This document shows positions 46,417 to 58,713 of a DNA stretch of 64,000 nucleotides, piece by piece. The number at the start of each line of letters is the position of its first letter. Positions within the stretch are counted from its first letter, which is position 1. Origin of the DNA: Acanthosoma haemorrhoidale (lineage: Eukaryota > Arthropoda > Insecta > Hemiptera > Acanthosomatidae); contig OV884011.1 of the NCBI GenBank assembly GCA_930367205.1, positions 171,689,226 through 171,753,225 of the forward strand, read 5' to 3'. The notes under the pieces are model-generated. The model made no database searches. It saw nothing but the letters and a program-made list of their open reading frames with translations, and was not told the origin of the DNA. The position numbers were made by a program, and so were the translations under genes.

Positions 46417-48306
46417 TTAATAAGGCCCACTTCCGGTGTTGCTGCTTGGGTAGCCACCCTGCCTATTGGATGCACTGTATCCTGTCGTGCTGCCGCTGTA
46501 GCCTCCTGCTGAACCACCATAGCCTCCTGCTGATCCACCGTATCCTCCTGCTGACGCACCGTATCCACCTGCTGACGCGCCATAGCCGCCTGCTGAACCC
46601 TCATATCCACCCGCTGAACCACCATATCCACCTGCTGAACCACCATATCCGCCAGCTGATCCGTAGTTACCGGATCCGAATGCGTTTCCGGTGTCTTGGT
46701 AGCTGATCCTTGGTTTGTACCCTTCAAGATCGGCAGTGTATTCAACCAGTTGTCTCTTACCATCGGGAAGAAGAACGTGATAGGATCCTCGTGTGTTGTC
46801 ACCGTCGCGGGCTTCTTCATGTCCAAATTCAACATTGTATTCAGGAGCGTTTACTTCATAGTTAAATTCATATTTCGCTGGAGTCTAAAAAACAAATTAT
46901 TATTATTATTTACATCTATTGCGTTGAAACCTATTTTTGAAAGCATTATTCTCGAATCATTAAAAACCTACCGACTGATCATCGTAACCACCTTGTCCGT
47001 ATCCACCGGCTCCATACGATCCATAGCCAGACTGACTATATCCTTGTGGTCCAGTACCTGGAGCACCGTAGTTAGACGATGGGATGCGTGATTGACCTCC
47101 AAATCCAGATCCTGGAGCACCATAAGAAGAAGAAGGGGTCCTCGGGGCTCCATACAGGCCGGATGGAGATCCAACGCGACCTCCAAATTGGGATGATGGA
47201 GCACCGTATTGGGATGATGGAGCTCCATACTGGGATGATGGAGCAACGTATTGGGATGATGGAGCTCCATATTGTGACGATGGAGCACCGTTTTGGGATG
47301 ATGGAGCTCCATATTGAGATGATAAAGCACCGTTTTGGGATGATGGAGCACCATATTGGGATGACGGAGCACCGTATTGGGATGATGGAGCACCGTACGA
47401 TGATGACGGTCCGGCTATGGCTTTACCATTTCCTATACCTCCAGCTGCAGCAGGAAGATATGTGTTGACCGGAGGTTCTGCGACCACAGCGCATATACAT
47501 GCAGCCACAAGAACTAATATCTGCAAAAAAACAATAGATTAAAAATTAAAATTTTAGTATATAATCTATTTAGAACATATGAGATCTAGATAAATAATTG
47601 AGTTGTAACGACAAGTATTTGTTTTGAAGCATTACCTAGCTGGGTATAAGCTGTTTCTATTATTTTTAAAACTAAGATCTGATTGAAAAATAACTGATCA
47701 ATTCAAAGCAACGTTAATTTGTTATATAAATTCCCCTAATGGCAAGCCAATTAAGAATAAGATAAATTAATATAATTCATTACTAAAAATTACAAGATAC
47801 GATTGCACGAAATAATGACAATTATTTTTAAAAAAATTGTATTAGTAGTGAACATTGTTTTACGTGTCCATCCTTTTCTACTCTGATTAAAATAGGAAAC
47901 TCTTAGGAGGAATACTCTTATGAAGAGTCAATAAAAAATATTTTCCTATAATTTACCTTATATGGTTTGATTTTATGTATTATTCAAGCTATAAATAATT
48001 TACAAACTAGTAGTTTTGTATTCAAATGGGGCAATGGATTCGGGCCAAGCTGTTTTTTTTTTTTCAAATAGTTAAAGAACTGATATCAAAAGAAAAATTC
48101 GTCATTCAATTTCATGAAGGTTAACTCTTACTAATTATAATTTGAGAGAATTACTTGATATATCTTTCTAGGTATTGATTCCCATAATTGTAACTAAGAA
48201 CGCCTATATTATTCACTGTTAATTAAAACCATATCTGTCTTCTAATTAATATATTATTTATGTTTGATGAACTGTTATACTATATCGTTTTTTTTACCTT
48301 CGCCAT
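46417..48306 (-). CDS. Pro-resilin-like cuticular protein, RR-2 family (gene D)
   Basis: Exons 48298-48306 (Met-Ala-Lys), 46972-47520 and 46417-46884; introns of 777 and 87 bp, GT-AG, phase 0. The product is about 341 residues. It has a signal peptide (ILVLVAACICAVVA, then EPPVNTYLPAAAGG), ten GAPSSQY-type heptads, the VGSPSGLYGAPRTPSSS linker and GYDDQS at the exon end. RR-2 starts at residue 187 (FGHEEARDGDNT, LFPDGKRQLVEYTADLEGY), followed by about eight GYGGSAG heptads and a GSGPY end. Compared with gene C it is shorter by exactly 77 residues (11 heptads) in exon 2; exon 3 has the same length. Exon 2 is almost identical to that of gene E. Role inferred as for gene C. Confidence 0.9.
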
Positions 48307-48357
48307 GTTGACGGGGTGGGAGGAAGATGAGCTTGACTAAGAGATGGTTGCTGTCGG

Positions 48358-48432
48358 TATATATACCAAGGGGTAGTGCAGGAGGGGGTAGAAGGGAGAG
48401 GTTGCATCATAGAAGAACTGATACGAAAACTT
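48358..48432 (-). promoter_or_regulatory. Core promoter of gene D
   Basis: TATATATA at 48358-48365, 52 nt upstream of the ATG, with the same upstream block as gene C. Confidence 0.78.
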
Positions 48433-49431
48433 GAATTTGTGATCGAGGGATTATATTCCTTCAATAACAGTATAGTATAAAGATGCATTGATTTAAAAAT
48501 ATATAATATTTGATAAAAATGAGACCATCTTTCTATTACTAAAAGGACACGACAATTAATGGCTAGAATCACTGAGTTGTAAATTTTCGTATCAAATAAA
48601 GATGTATGTGAATATGTTTCTCGTTGGAATACAAGAAAAGGACTCTTTGTAAATTTTGAACTAAAGTTCTCCGAGAAGTTTTATATGAGCTTTAAAACTT
48701 TAGAGAAAAAGTTTTTTAATTCTATTGTCTATTGTGTCTACCTGTACTTCCAAAGACCTAACAGCCTTTAATCTTCCATTGCTGAATAAATCACTGCTTT
48801 TATTTTAGTCTTACATTACTTCTGTCCTGCTCTCAAGAATATTTTGTTGTTAAACCAGAAGTACAAATATTTGACTTTTCGGATTGTATCAATGAATGGG
48901 TTTGGATGGTCAAGGTCAGAAAATGTTACTTTGTAAACGTGTTTGTCTGATTGTCTGCTCTGGGGATCGCGATTTACTGTTTGACCCAAACAACATGAAC
49001 TTCTATATGGAGATACTATTGGAATACTCGATGGCAAGAAAAATATTTTAAACAATATCAAGTTTAATTAAGCACTATCAATAAATTAATCCGTATTAAA
49101 ATAAATAATTTTCTATAATTTTGAGTTGGTTTTCAAATTAAAGGTGACGAATTCCCCGGTAATAATATGTATTGTTTTATGAAACTTGGGTTAACTATAG
49201 TTTCAGTCTTTAAAACAATGATTTAAATGTTGTTGCCACCTTTGACTCTAACTTCGTTTAACATAGAAGCGAAATGTTTTGCTAATAGATGCCTGGATGA
49301 TGCTGAAAATAATAGCAATTTTACGAAATCAGGAAAGTCTTATCAATTTATTACTGAGGAATATAACATTGAAAAGAGATTAATGGGAGTTTATAGAAAT
49401 ATTACATGCATAATTTTATATTAAACTTAAG

Positions 49432-49462
<31 letters not shown>

Positions 49463-49969
49463 AAAAGTTTTGGCCGCGGTGACAAAGTCACGTAAAATAT
49501 TAACCAATGAGACTTGTTAGAGAAACTGAAAATTTGGATATGTTATAGGAAGGTCATGGAAACCCTTAATTGTGTAGTACTGTTTGCTAACTCACTTAGG
49601 TTTGTTGTGATAGAACTTATAGACAGACAAAAATGGTTGCCTGCACCCCTTATGTCTCCTTTCTTGGGCTTGGCAATTAATTATTTAGGAAATGAAACCT
49701 TAGAACCAGTTGTATTTTATTTTAAAACTTGCGATGTTTGACTACATCAATGGTTAACATCGTCATTTTGGAAATAACCTAAGCCTGGAGCCACGGACGC
49801 TTGCGATGTCCACTCTAATAGGTGATAAATATACAGGTACAAAAAATGACGTCCCTTGACAGGAAAGCTAATAAATTTAAAACTAAAAAAATAGGAACTG
49901 ATCTATTTTTCACACTTCCTCTATTTTACTTTATGTTCTACTCCAAATGCTATCCGGTTTACTACCTTA
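48433..49969. other. Spacer of unit 2
   Basis: Copy of 42033-43551. It contains an expanded (TA)n tract at 49431-49460 that is only about 10-14 bases long in the other spacers. Confidence 0.5.
49431..49460. repeat. TA microsatellite
   Basis: Uninterrupted alternating T and A of about 30 bases; the homologous sites near 43031 and 55609 are much shorter. Confidence 0.9.
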
Positions 49970-50973
49970 TAAGCCCTGCTATAATAAAATACATTTAATT
50001 ATCTTTAATGTAGCGATTCACCATTTTTATATCCCAATTAATAATACATATTATGCTTTAGTCGTTAATAGTTATAAAATGTCATCAATACTATGTTCAC
50101 ATTTCTTAACAATTTATTATAACATGACATGATGGTGTTGTAATTCACATGGAAGTTTTATTTGCCTCAAAGATGCTAAAAATAAACGCAGCTACATAAA
50201 AAGCAACGGAGAGCCAATAATCGTTTTAATGGTCGTAACGGGACGCTTAACTTTGTGATGCATCTGACGTGATTTGATTTTGTTTTCTTTGAGTTTTTTT
50301 TGGATACAAAAACAGAACATAAAGGGTTGTGTAGTTTTTCTCGCTGCTTCTGTTCGATATCTTCTTCTGACCTTTTTTAATAACTGGAATAGCCGATCTT
50401 TTTAAATAGCAACTTAATCGATATTGTAGCTAACATCAGAGTAAACTTAATTCAATTATCAAAATAATTAATTTTTCCCTGATTATATTCAGAGCAAACA
50501 GTACCCTTACTATTTAAGTTTCGAAGGAAGGTGAATTAGTTTGAATCATAAAAAAAATGCAACATCTTCCTCAAACTAAGTATCGCCAATAGCAGTTACG
50601 ATGCAGCATACTCGTGAATCCTGAGGTTCCATTATAAAGGGGAAACTTGTAAGTATAATTCTGTGTCGAAATCCCAGACCATGATGATAGGTTTTAGAGT
50701 AACTTTTTTTCAAGCTAACCCCTAAGCTTGAATTGAATAAATTCATTTTTTTTTAAGATGATTGTTTTTATGGTCACAGTCGTAGAACGGCAGACGGGTG
50801 AAAGACGATCCCCCTCCCCCGGTACATATAGAACCTCACCCTCTGGTCTTAAGAAATATGCGATGGTAATTATAGAGTAATGAATCTTCCATACCGTCTA
50901 TTAAGGAAGATAATGTATTTTTTTTAGTGAGTGAATAAAACCAGACTATTAATTACTTATTAGATATTCTTTC

Positions 50974-51510
50974 TGTATTGTGATAAAATTACAATCTGCC
51001 TTATTGGGCAATAAGTAACTGTGATAAAAGTTCTAAATCATACTATATTCACAATTTTCATTCAACCACTCCCCAGTCCCCCCCCCCCCTCCCGAACCTC
51101 CTAGTGACCTCCCAAGTCCACATGGTTGTCACCTCCCTCAAATGCGAAAGAGGAAGCGGAATATTGGGAAGTCCCCCGGTACGGGCCAATGTAGGCTTAC
51201 CAAAAGCAAGAGAGCCACAGACGATCAGGACATGATTGGAGAAACTGACCATAGCCAGGACTCCAACTAATCTGTACAGTTGTCCAGAGCGTCAGTTTAG
51301 TTCATGTAGTTTTAGCCTTGTGTGTGGGTTCGATGTTAGCCTTTTGTCAAAATAAAAGCCAATATACCTTACTGTTTCGGATAAGGGAAGAGGAATGGAA
51401 TTAAAAAGAAATCTAGTGAAGAGGACTTGAGGTAGAGGGTAAAGGTAATTTGGAAATCGTTTGCTTTATTAACTTTGATTTGCCATTGGTTGCACCAATA
51501 AATTACTTTT
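50974..51510 (-). mobile_element. LINE fragment inside unit 3
   Basis: Copy of 37925-38480, with a small deletion near 51177 (the stretch 'acgctcctccgtataagc' is lost). Confidence 0.7.
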
Positions 51511-52542
51511 GAAAAATATAAAGTATACCAAAACACAAAGTTGGCTCATGGCTTAAAAAAATGGAGGTGTTGCAACTTTCAATCTATCCTTAAACATTTT
51601 CAAAATATCTAGTTTGGTAAACAAAAATATTAAAATAATGGAGAAAATAAACTTGATAAAATCTATGTTTTCATAGAAAAAAAATAACAGTTTAACACAA
51701 TAGTATACGAACTCTATGAAATTAAAATTCATTATTTTTCATTATTATTAGGTCCAGGTAATGTCACTAACACTTGACTGATACAGATTTACAACGATTC
51801 CTAGAAAAAGTTGGAATAAGAAAAGTAGTTTTTCATTATTTAGACATTATAGCGAGCTAAGCACAGCTCTCTGTTTTGATGGTTTAAAATTTTCGTTTGT
51901 TTTTACCTTGATTCTCAGTTGAAATTATAGGTTATGATGGATAAGCGTGAAATTATAAGTTCGCTAGGGTTGTATGATTTATATCGGAACCAATAAAAAG
52001 AACGTATGATTCAAATATTCATTTATAGCTTTTGCTTAATAAACACTCTGGTGTTACTGACATTTCCACTATAAGATGTGTGAGTTATTATGGATGAACC
52101 AATTACTTTTCTATTCTGTAAGAATTGAGAAAACCACGGAAGTCTTCATTAATTTAACTAAAGTTAAGTACCAAATAACGATTGGAAAGTAAATTTTACT
52201 TTTACGTTTAATCCTGAAAACCGCTTAGAAATCAGTACAGTCTTTAAAAGGTTTTCATGACTATACAAAATAATATTCTCTCAAATCGTACTAAACTTAA
52301 AAATAAAAATAAAAATATTGAAAAAGCTTCAAATATTTGTAGCTCCCATTTGTAATGGGATGAACAGGAATTTGTAATGTAAATATTAAGGAATGGGCAC
52401 ATTGTAATGAAGTCGGGAATGGAAGCCGTTCTGAAAATTCTTTCATCCCTTTTAAATAATGATAGATAATTAGTACTTTGCATAAAAGTAAATGACGAAG
52501 GAAAAAAATATAAAAAGTATTATGTAAGTTTTATACAAAAGA

Positions 52543-52548
52543 TTTATT
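52543..52548 (-). promoter_or_regulatory. Polyadenylation signal, gene E
   Basis: AATAAA on the minus strand, 42 nt beyond the stop codon. Confidence 0.75.
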
Positions 52549-52590
52549 GAGGAAACGTATAAAAAATAAATATTAGATTGAGGGGTTGGC

Positions 52591-54479
52591 TTAATAAGGC
52601 CCACTTCCGGTGTTGCTGCTTGGGTAGCCACCCTGCCTATTGGATGCACTGTATCCTGTCGTGCTGCCGCTGTAGCCTCCTGCTGAACCACCATAGCCTC
52701 CTGCCGATCCACCGTATCCTCCTGCTGACGCGCCATAGCCGCCTGCTGAACCCTCATATCCACCCGCTGAACCACCATATCCACCCGCTGAACCACCATA
52801 TCCACCTGCTGAACCACCATATCCGCCAGCTGATCCGTAGTTACCGGATCCGAATGCGTTTCCGGTGTCTTGGTAGCTGATCCTTGGTTTGTACCCTTCA
52901 AGATCGGCAGTGTATTCAACCAGTTGTCTCTTACCATCGGGAAGAAGAACGTGATAGGATCCTCGTGTGTTGTCACCGTCGCGGGCTTCTTCATGTCCAA
53001 ATTCAACATTGTATTCAGGAGCGTTTACTTCATAGTTAAATTCATATTTCGCTGGAGTCTAAAAAACAAATTATTATTATTATTTACATCTATTGCGTTG
53101 AAACCTATTTTTGAAAGCATTATTCTCGAATCATTAAAAACCTACCGACTGATCATCGTAACCACCTTTTCCGTATCCACCGGCTCCATACGATCCATAG
53201 CCAGACTGACTATATCCTTGTGGTCCAGTACCTGGAGCACCGTAGTTAGACGATGGGATGCGTGATTGACCTCCAAATCCAGATCCTGGAGCACCATAAG
53301 AAGAAGAAGGGGTCCTCGGGGCTCCATACAGGCCGGATGGAGATCCAACGCGACCTCCAAATTGGGATGATGGAGCACCGTATTGGGATGATGGAGCTCC
53401 ATACTGGGATGATGGAGCAACGTATTGGGATGATGGAGCTCCATATTGTGACGATGGAGCACCGTTTTGGGATGATGGAGCTCCATATTGAGATGATAAA
53501 GCACCGTTTTGGGATGATGGAGCACCATATTGGGATGACGGAGCACCGTATTGGGATGATGGAGCACCGTACGATGATGACGGTCCGGCTATGGCTTTAC
53601 CATTTCCTATACCTCCAGCTGCAGCAGGAAGATATGTGTTGACCGGAGGTTCTGCGACCACAGCGCATATACATGCAGCCACAAGAACTAATATCTGCAA
53701 AAAAACAATAGATTAAAAATTAAAATTTTAGAATATAATCTACTTAGAACATATGAGATCTAGATAAATAATTGAGTCGTAACGACAAGTATTTGTGTTG
53801 AAGCATTACCTAGCTGGGTATAAGCTGTTTCTATTATTTTTAAAACTAAGATCTGATTGAAAAATAACTGATCAATTCAAAGCAACGTTAATTCGTTATA
53901 TAAATTCCTTTAATGGCAAGCAAATTAAGATAGAGATAAATTAATATAATTCATTACTAAAAATTACAAGATACGATTGCACGAAATAATGAATATTATT
54001 TTAAAAAAAATTGTATTAGTAGTGAACATTGTTTTACGTGTCCATCCTTTTTTACTCTGATTAAAATAGGAAACTCTTAGAAGGAATACTCTTATGAAGA
54101 GTCAATGAAAAATCTTTTCCTATAATTTACCTTATATGGTTTGATTTTATGTATTATTCAAGCTATAAATAATTTACAAACTAGTAGTTTTGTATTCAAA
54201 TGGGGCAATGGATTCGGGCCAAGCTGTTTTTTTTTTTCAAATAGTTAAAGAACTGATATCAAAAGAAAAATTCGTCATTCAATTTCATGAAGGTTAACTC
54301 TTACTAATTATAATTTGAGAGAATTACTTGATATATCTTTCTAGGTATTGACTCCCATAATTGTAACTAAGAACGGCTATATTACTCACTGTTAATTAAA
54401 ACCATATCTGTCTTCTAATTAATATATTATTTATGTTTGATGAACTGTTATACTATATCGTTTTTTTTACCTTCGCCAT
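52591..54479 (-). CDS. Pro-resilin-like cuticular protein, RR-2 family (gene E)
   Basis: Exons 54471-54479 (Met-Ala-Lys), 53146-53694 and 52591-53058; introns of 776 and 87 bp, GT-AG, phase 0. The product is about 341 residues, nearly identical to gene D: the same signal peptide, ten heptads and RR-2 domain from residue 187. One visible replacement is Lys for Gln in the GYGKGGYDDQS segment before the exon 2 end. In the C-terminal repeat one heptad seen in genes C and D has been lost and another gained, leaving exon 3 at 468 nt. Intron 1 is closer to gene C than to gene D at several positions, so the gene is a mosaic. Role inferred as for gene C. Confidence 0.9.
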
Positions 54480-54530
54480 GTTGACGGGGTGAGAGGAAGA
54501 TGAGCTTGACTAAGAGATGGTTGCTGTCGG

Positions 54531-54606
54531 TATATATACCAAGGGGTAGTGCAGGAGGGGGTAGAAGGGAGAGGTTGCATCATAGAAGAACTGATACGAA
54601 AACTTG
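54531..54606 (-). promoter_or_regulatory. Core promoter of gene E
   Basis: TATATATA at 54531-54538, 52 nt upstream of the ATG, with the same upstream block as genes C and D. Confidence 0.78.
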
Positions 54607-56129
54607 AATTTGTGATCGAGGGATTATATTCCTTCAATAACAGTATAGTATAAAGATGCATTGATTTAAAAATATATAATATTTTTGATAAAAATGAGAC
54701 CATCTTTCTATTACTAAAAGGACACGACAATTAATGGCCAGAATCACTGAGTTGTAAATTTTCGTATCAAATTAAAGATGTATGTGAATATATTTCTCGT
54801 TGGAATACAAACAATTTTTTCTTTGTAAAATTTGAACTCAAGTTCTCCGAGAAGTTTTATATGAGCCTTAAAACTTTAGAGAAAAAGTTTTTTAATTCTA
54901 TTGTCTATTGTGTCTACCTGTACTTCCAAAGACCTAACAGCCTTTAATCTTCCATTGCTGAATAAATCACTGCTTTTATTTTAGTCTTACTTTACTTCTG
55001 TCCTGCTCTCAAGAATATTTTGTTGTTAAACCAGAAGTAAAAAAATTTGACTTATCGGATTGTATCAATGAATGGGTTTGGATGGTCAAGGTCAGAAAAT
55101 GTTACTTGGTAAACGTGTTTGTCTGATTGTCTGCTCTGGGGATGGCGATTTACTGTTTGACCCAAACAACATGAACTTCTATATGGAGATACTATTTGAA
55201 TACTCGATGGCAAGAAAAATATTTTAAACAATATCAAGTTTAATTAAGCACTATCAATAAATTAATCCGTATTAAAATAAATAATTTTCTATAATTTTGA
55301 GTTGGTTTTCAAATTAAAGGTGACGAATTCCCCGGTAATAATATGTATTGTTTTATGAAACTTGGGTTAACTATAGTTTCAGTCTTTAAAACAATGATTT
55401 AAATGTTGTTGCCACCTTTGACTCTAACTTCGTTTAACATAGAAGCGAAATGTTTTGCTAATAGATGCCTGGATGATGCTGAAAATAATAGCAATTTTAC
55501 GAAATGACGAAAGTCTTATCAATTTATTACTGAGGAATAAAACATTGAAAAGAGATTAATGTGAGTTTATAGAAATATTACATGCATAATTTTATATTAA
55601 ACTTAAGTATATATATATATCAAAAAGTTTTGGCCGAGGTGACAAAGTCACGTAAAATATTAACCAATGAGACTTGTTAGAGAAACTGAAAATTTGGATA
55701 TGTTATAGGAAGGTCATGGAAACCCTTAATTGTGTAGTACTGTTTGCTAACTCACTTACGTTTGTTGTGATAGAACTTATAGACAGACAAAAATGGTTGC
55801 CTGCACCCCTTATGTCTCCTTTCTTGGGCTTGGCAATTAATTATTTAGGAAATGAAACCTTAGAACCAGTTGTATTTTATTTTAAAACTTGCGATGTTTG
55901 ACTACATCAATGGTTAACATCGTCATTTTGGAAATAACCTAAGCCTGGAGCCACGGACGCTTGCGATGTCCACTCTAATAGGTGATAAATATACAGGTAC
56001 AAAAAATGACGTCCCTTGACAGGAAAGCTAATAAATTTAAAACTAAAAAAATAGGAACTGATCTATTTTTCACACTTCCTCTATTTTACTTTATGTTCTA
56101 CTCCAAATGCTATCCGGTTTACTACCTTA
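54607..56129. other. Spacer of unit 3
   Basis: Copy of 42033-43551, somewhat more diverged near 54800-54840 and 55040. Confidence 0.5.
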
Positions 56130-57129
56130 TAAGCCCTGCTATAATAAAATACATTTAATTATCTTTAATGTAGCGATTCACCATTTTTATATCCCAATTA
56201 ATAATACATATTATGCTTTAGTCGTTAATAGTTATAAAATGCCATCAATACTATGTTCACATTCCTTTACAATTTATTATAACATGACATGATGGTGTTG
56301 TAATTCAAAATGGAAGTTTTATCTGCCTCAAAGATGCTAAAAATAAACGCAGCTACATAAAAAGCAACGGAGAGCCAATAATCGTTTTAATGGTCGTAAC
56401 GGGACGCTTAACTTTGTGATTCATCTGACGTGGTTTGATTTGGTTTTCTTTGAGTTTTTTTTGGATGCAAAAACAGAACATAAAAGGTTGTGTAGTGTTT
56501 CTCGCTGCTTCTGTTCGGTGTCTTCTTCTGACTTTTTTTAATAACTGGAATAGCCGATTTTTTTCAATAGCAATGTAATCGATATTGCCACTAACATCAG
56601 AGTAAACTTAATTCAATTATCAAAATAATTACTTTTTTCCTGATTATGTTCAGAGCAAACAGTATCCTTACTATTTAAGTTTCGAAGGAAGGTGAATTAG
56701 TGTGAATCATAAAAAAAAATATAATACCTTCCTCAAACTAAGTATCGCCAATAGCAGTTACGATGCAGTGTACTCGTATATCCAGAGGTTCCATTATAAA
56801 GGTGAAACTTGTAATTATAATTCTGTGTCGAAATCCCAGACCATGATGATAGGTTTTAGAGTAACTTTTGTTCAAGCTTGGGGGCTGTTGAAAAAATTCA
56901 TTTTTTTTTTAAGATGATTGTTTTTATGGTCACAGTCGTAGAACGGCAGACGGGTGAAAGACGATCCCCCTCCCCCGGTACATGTAGAACCTCACCCTCT
57001 GGTCTTGGGCAATATGCGATGGTAATTATAGAATAATGAATCTTCCATACCGTCTATTAAGGAAGATAATGTATTTTTTTTAGTGAGTGAATAAAACCAG
57101 ACTATTAATTACTTATCAGATATTCTTTC

Positions 57130-57450
57130 TTTATTGTGATAAAATTACAATCTGCCTTATTGGGCAATAAGTAACTGTGATAAAAGTTCTAAATCATACC
57201 ATATTCACTATTTTTATTCAATCACTCCCTAGCCCCTCCCTCCCGAACCTCCCAGTGACCTCCCAAGTTCACATGGTTGTCACCTCCCTCGAATGCGAAA
57301 GAGGATGCGGAGTATTGGGAAGTCCCGCACGTTCCTCCGTAAGCCGCTTCATTGGATACGGGCCAATGGAGGCTTACCAAAAGCACGAGAGCCACAGACG
57401 ATCAGGACATGATTGGAGAAACTGACCATAGCCAGGACTCCAACTAATTA
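57130..57450 (-). mobile_element. LINE fragment inside unit 4, shortened
   Basis: Holds the 3' UTR part but lacks the reverse-transcriptase piece (equivalent of 38240-38450). In its place is an ATT/TTA-rich microsatellite at about 57446-57465. Confidence 0.65.
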
Positions 57451-58665
57451 TTATTATTGTTATTAATTTGTTTTGCCATTGGCTGCACCAATAAATTACT
57501 TTTGAAAAATATAAAGTATACCAATACACAATGTTGGCTCATGGCTTAAAAAAATGGGGGTGTTGCAACTTTCAATCTATCCTTAAACATTTTCAAAATA
57601 TCTAGTTTGGTAAACAAAAATATTAAAATAATGGAGAAAATAAACTTGATAAAATCTTGCTTTTCATAGAAAAAAAATAACAGTTTAACACAATAGGATA
57701 CGAACTCTATGAAATTAAAATTCATTATTTTTATTATTTCTAGAGAATAACATAATCTTTGACTTTATTCTATTAATTTTGAGCTGAATTTCCGTATTTT
57801 TCTCCAGGTCATCTCTTCCTGATCCAACGACCTCTGAATGTTGTTTTTTTAATATTGAAAAGTGTGGAAGTCCAGGTAATGTCACTAACACTTGACTGTT
57901 ACAGATTTACAACGATTTCCAGAAAAAGTTGGAATAAGAAAAGTAGTTTTTCATTATTTAGACATTATAGCGAGCTAAGCACAGCTCTCTGTTTTGATGG
58001 TTTAAAATTTTTGTTTGTTTTTACCTTGATTCTCAGTTGAAATTATAGGTTATGATGGATAAGCGTGTAATTATAAGTATAGTTCGCTAGGGGATATAAT
58101 CAGTTTATACAACCATATTATTGGAGGAATATATTTATCGATTCAGCAGTTACTTATTATACGAGTGGTATAATTCTGTTGTATGATTTATATCGGAACC
58201 AATAAAAAGAACGTATGATTCAAATATTCTTTTATAGCTTTTGCTTAATAAACACTCTGGTGTTACTGACATTTCTACCATAAACCACGGAAAGTCTTCA
58301 TTAATTAAACTAAAGTTAAGTACCAAATAACGATTGGAAAGTAAATTTTACTTTTAAATTTAATCCTGAAAACCGTTTAGAAATCAGCACAGTCTTACAA
58401 GGTTTTCATGACTGTCGTACTTAAAAATAAAAATAAAAATATTGAAAAAGCTTCATATATTTGTAGCTCCCATTTGTAATGATGAGCAGGAATTTATAAT
58501 GTAAATATTAAGGAATGGGCACATTGTAATGAAGTCGGGAAGGGAAGCCGTTCTGAAAATTCTTTTATCCCTTTTAAAGAATGATAGATAATTAGTACTT
58601 TGCATAAAAGTAAATGACGAGGGAAAAAAATATAAAAAAGTATTATGTAGGTTTTATACAAAAGA

Positions 58666-58671
58666 TTTATT
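58666..58671 (-). promoter_or_regulatory. Polyadenylation signal, gene F
   Basis: AATAAA on the minus strand, 42 nt beyond the stop codon. Confidence 0.75.
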
Positions 58672-58713
58672 GAGGAAACGTATAAAAAATAAATATGAGA
58701 TTGAGGGGTTGGC

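Larger units (their letters stand above)
43552..49969. repeat. Tandem unit 2 (6.42 kb) containing gene D
   Basis: Second copy of the unit beginning at 36931, nearly identical over most of its length, with differences in the heptad region and small indels. Confidence 0.85.
49970..56129. repeat. Tandem unit 3 (6.16 kb) containing gene E
   Basis: Third copy of the unit. Relative to unit 1 it has two deletions of roughly 100 bp or more, near 51740-51757 and 51957-51970. Confidence 0.85.
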
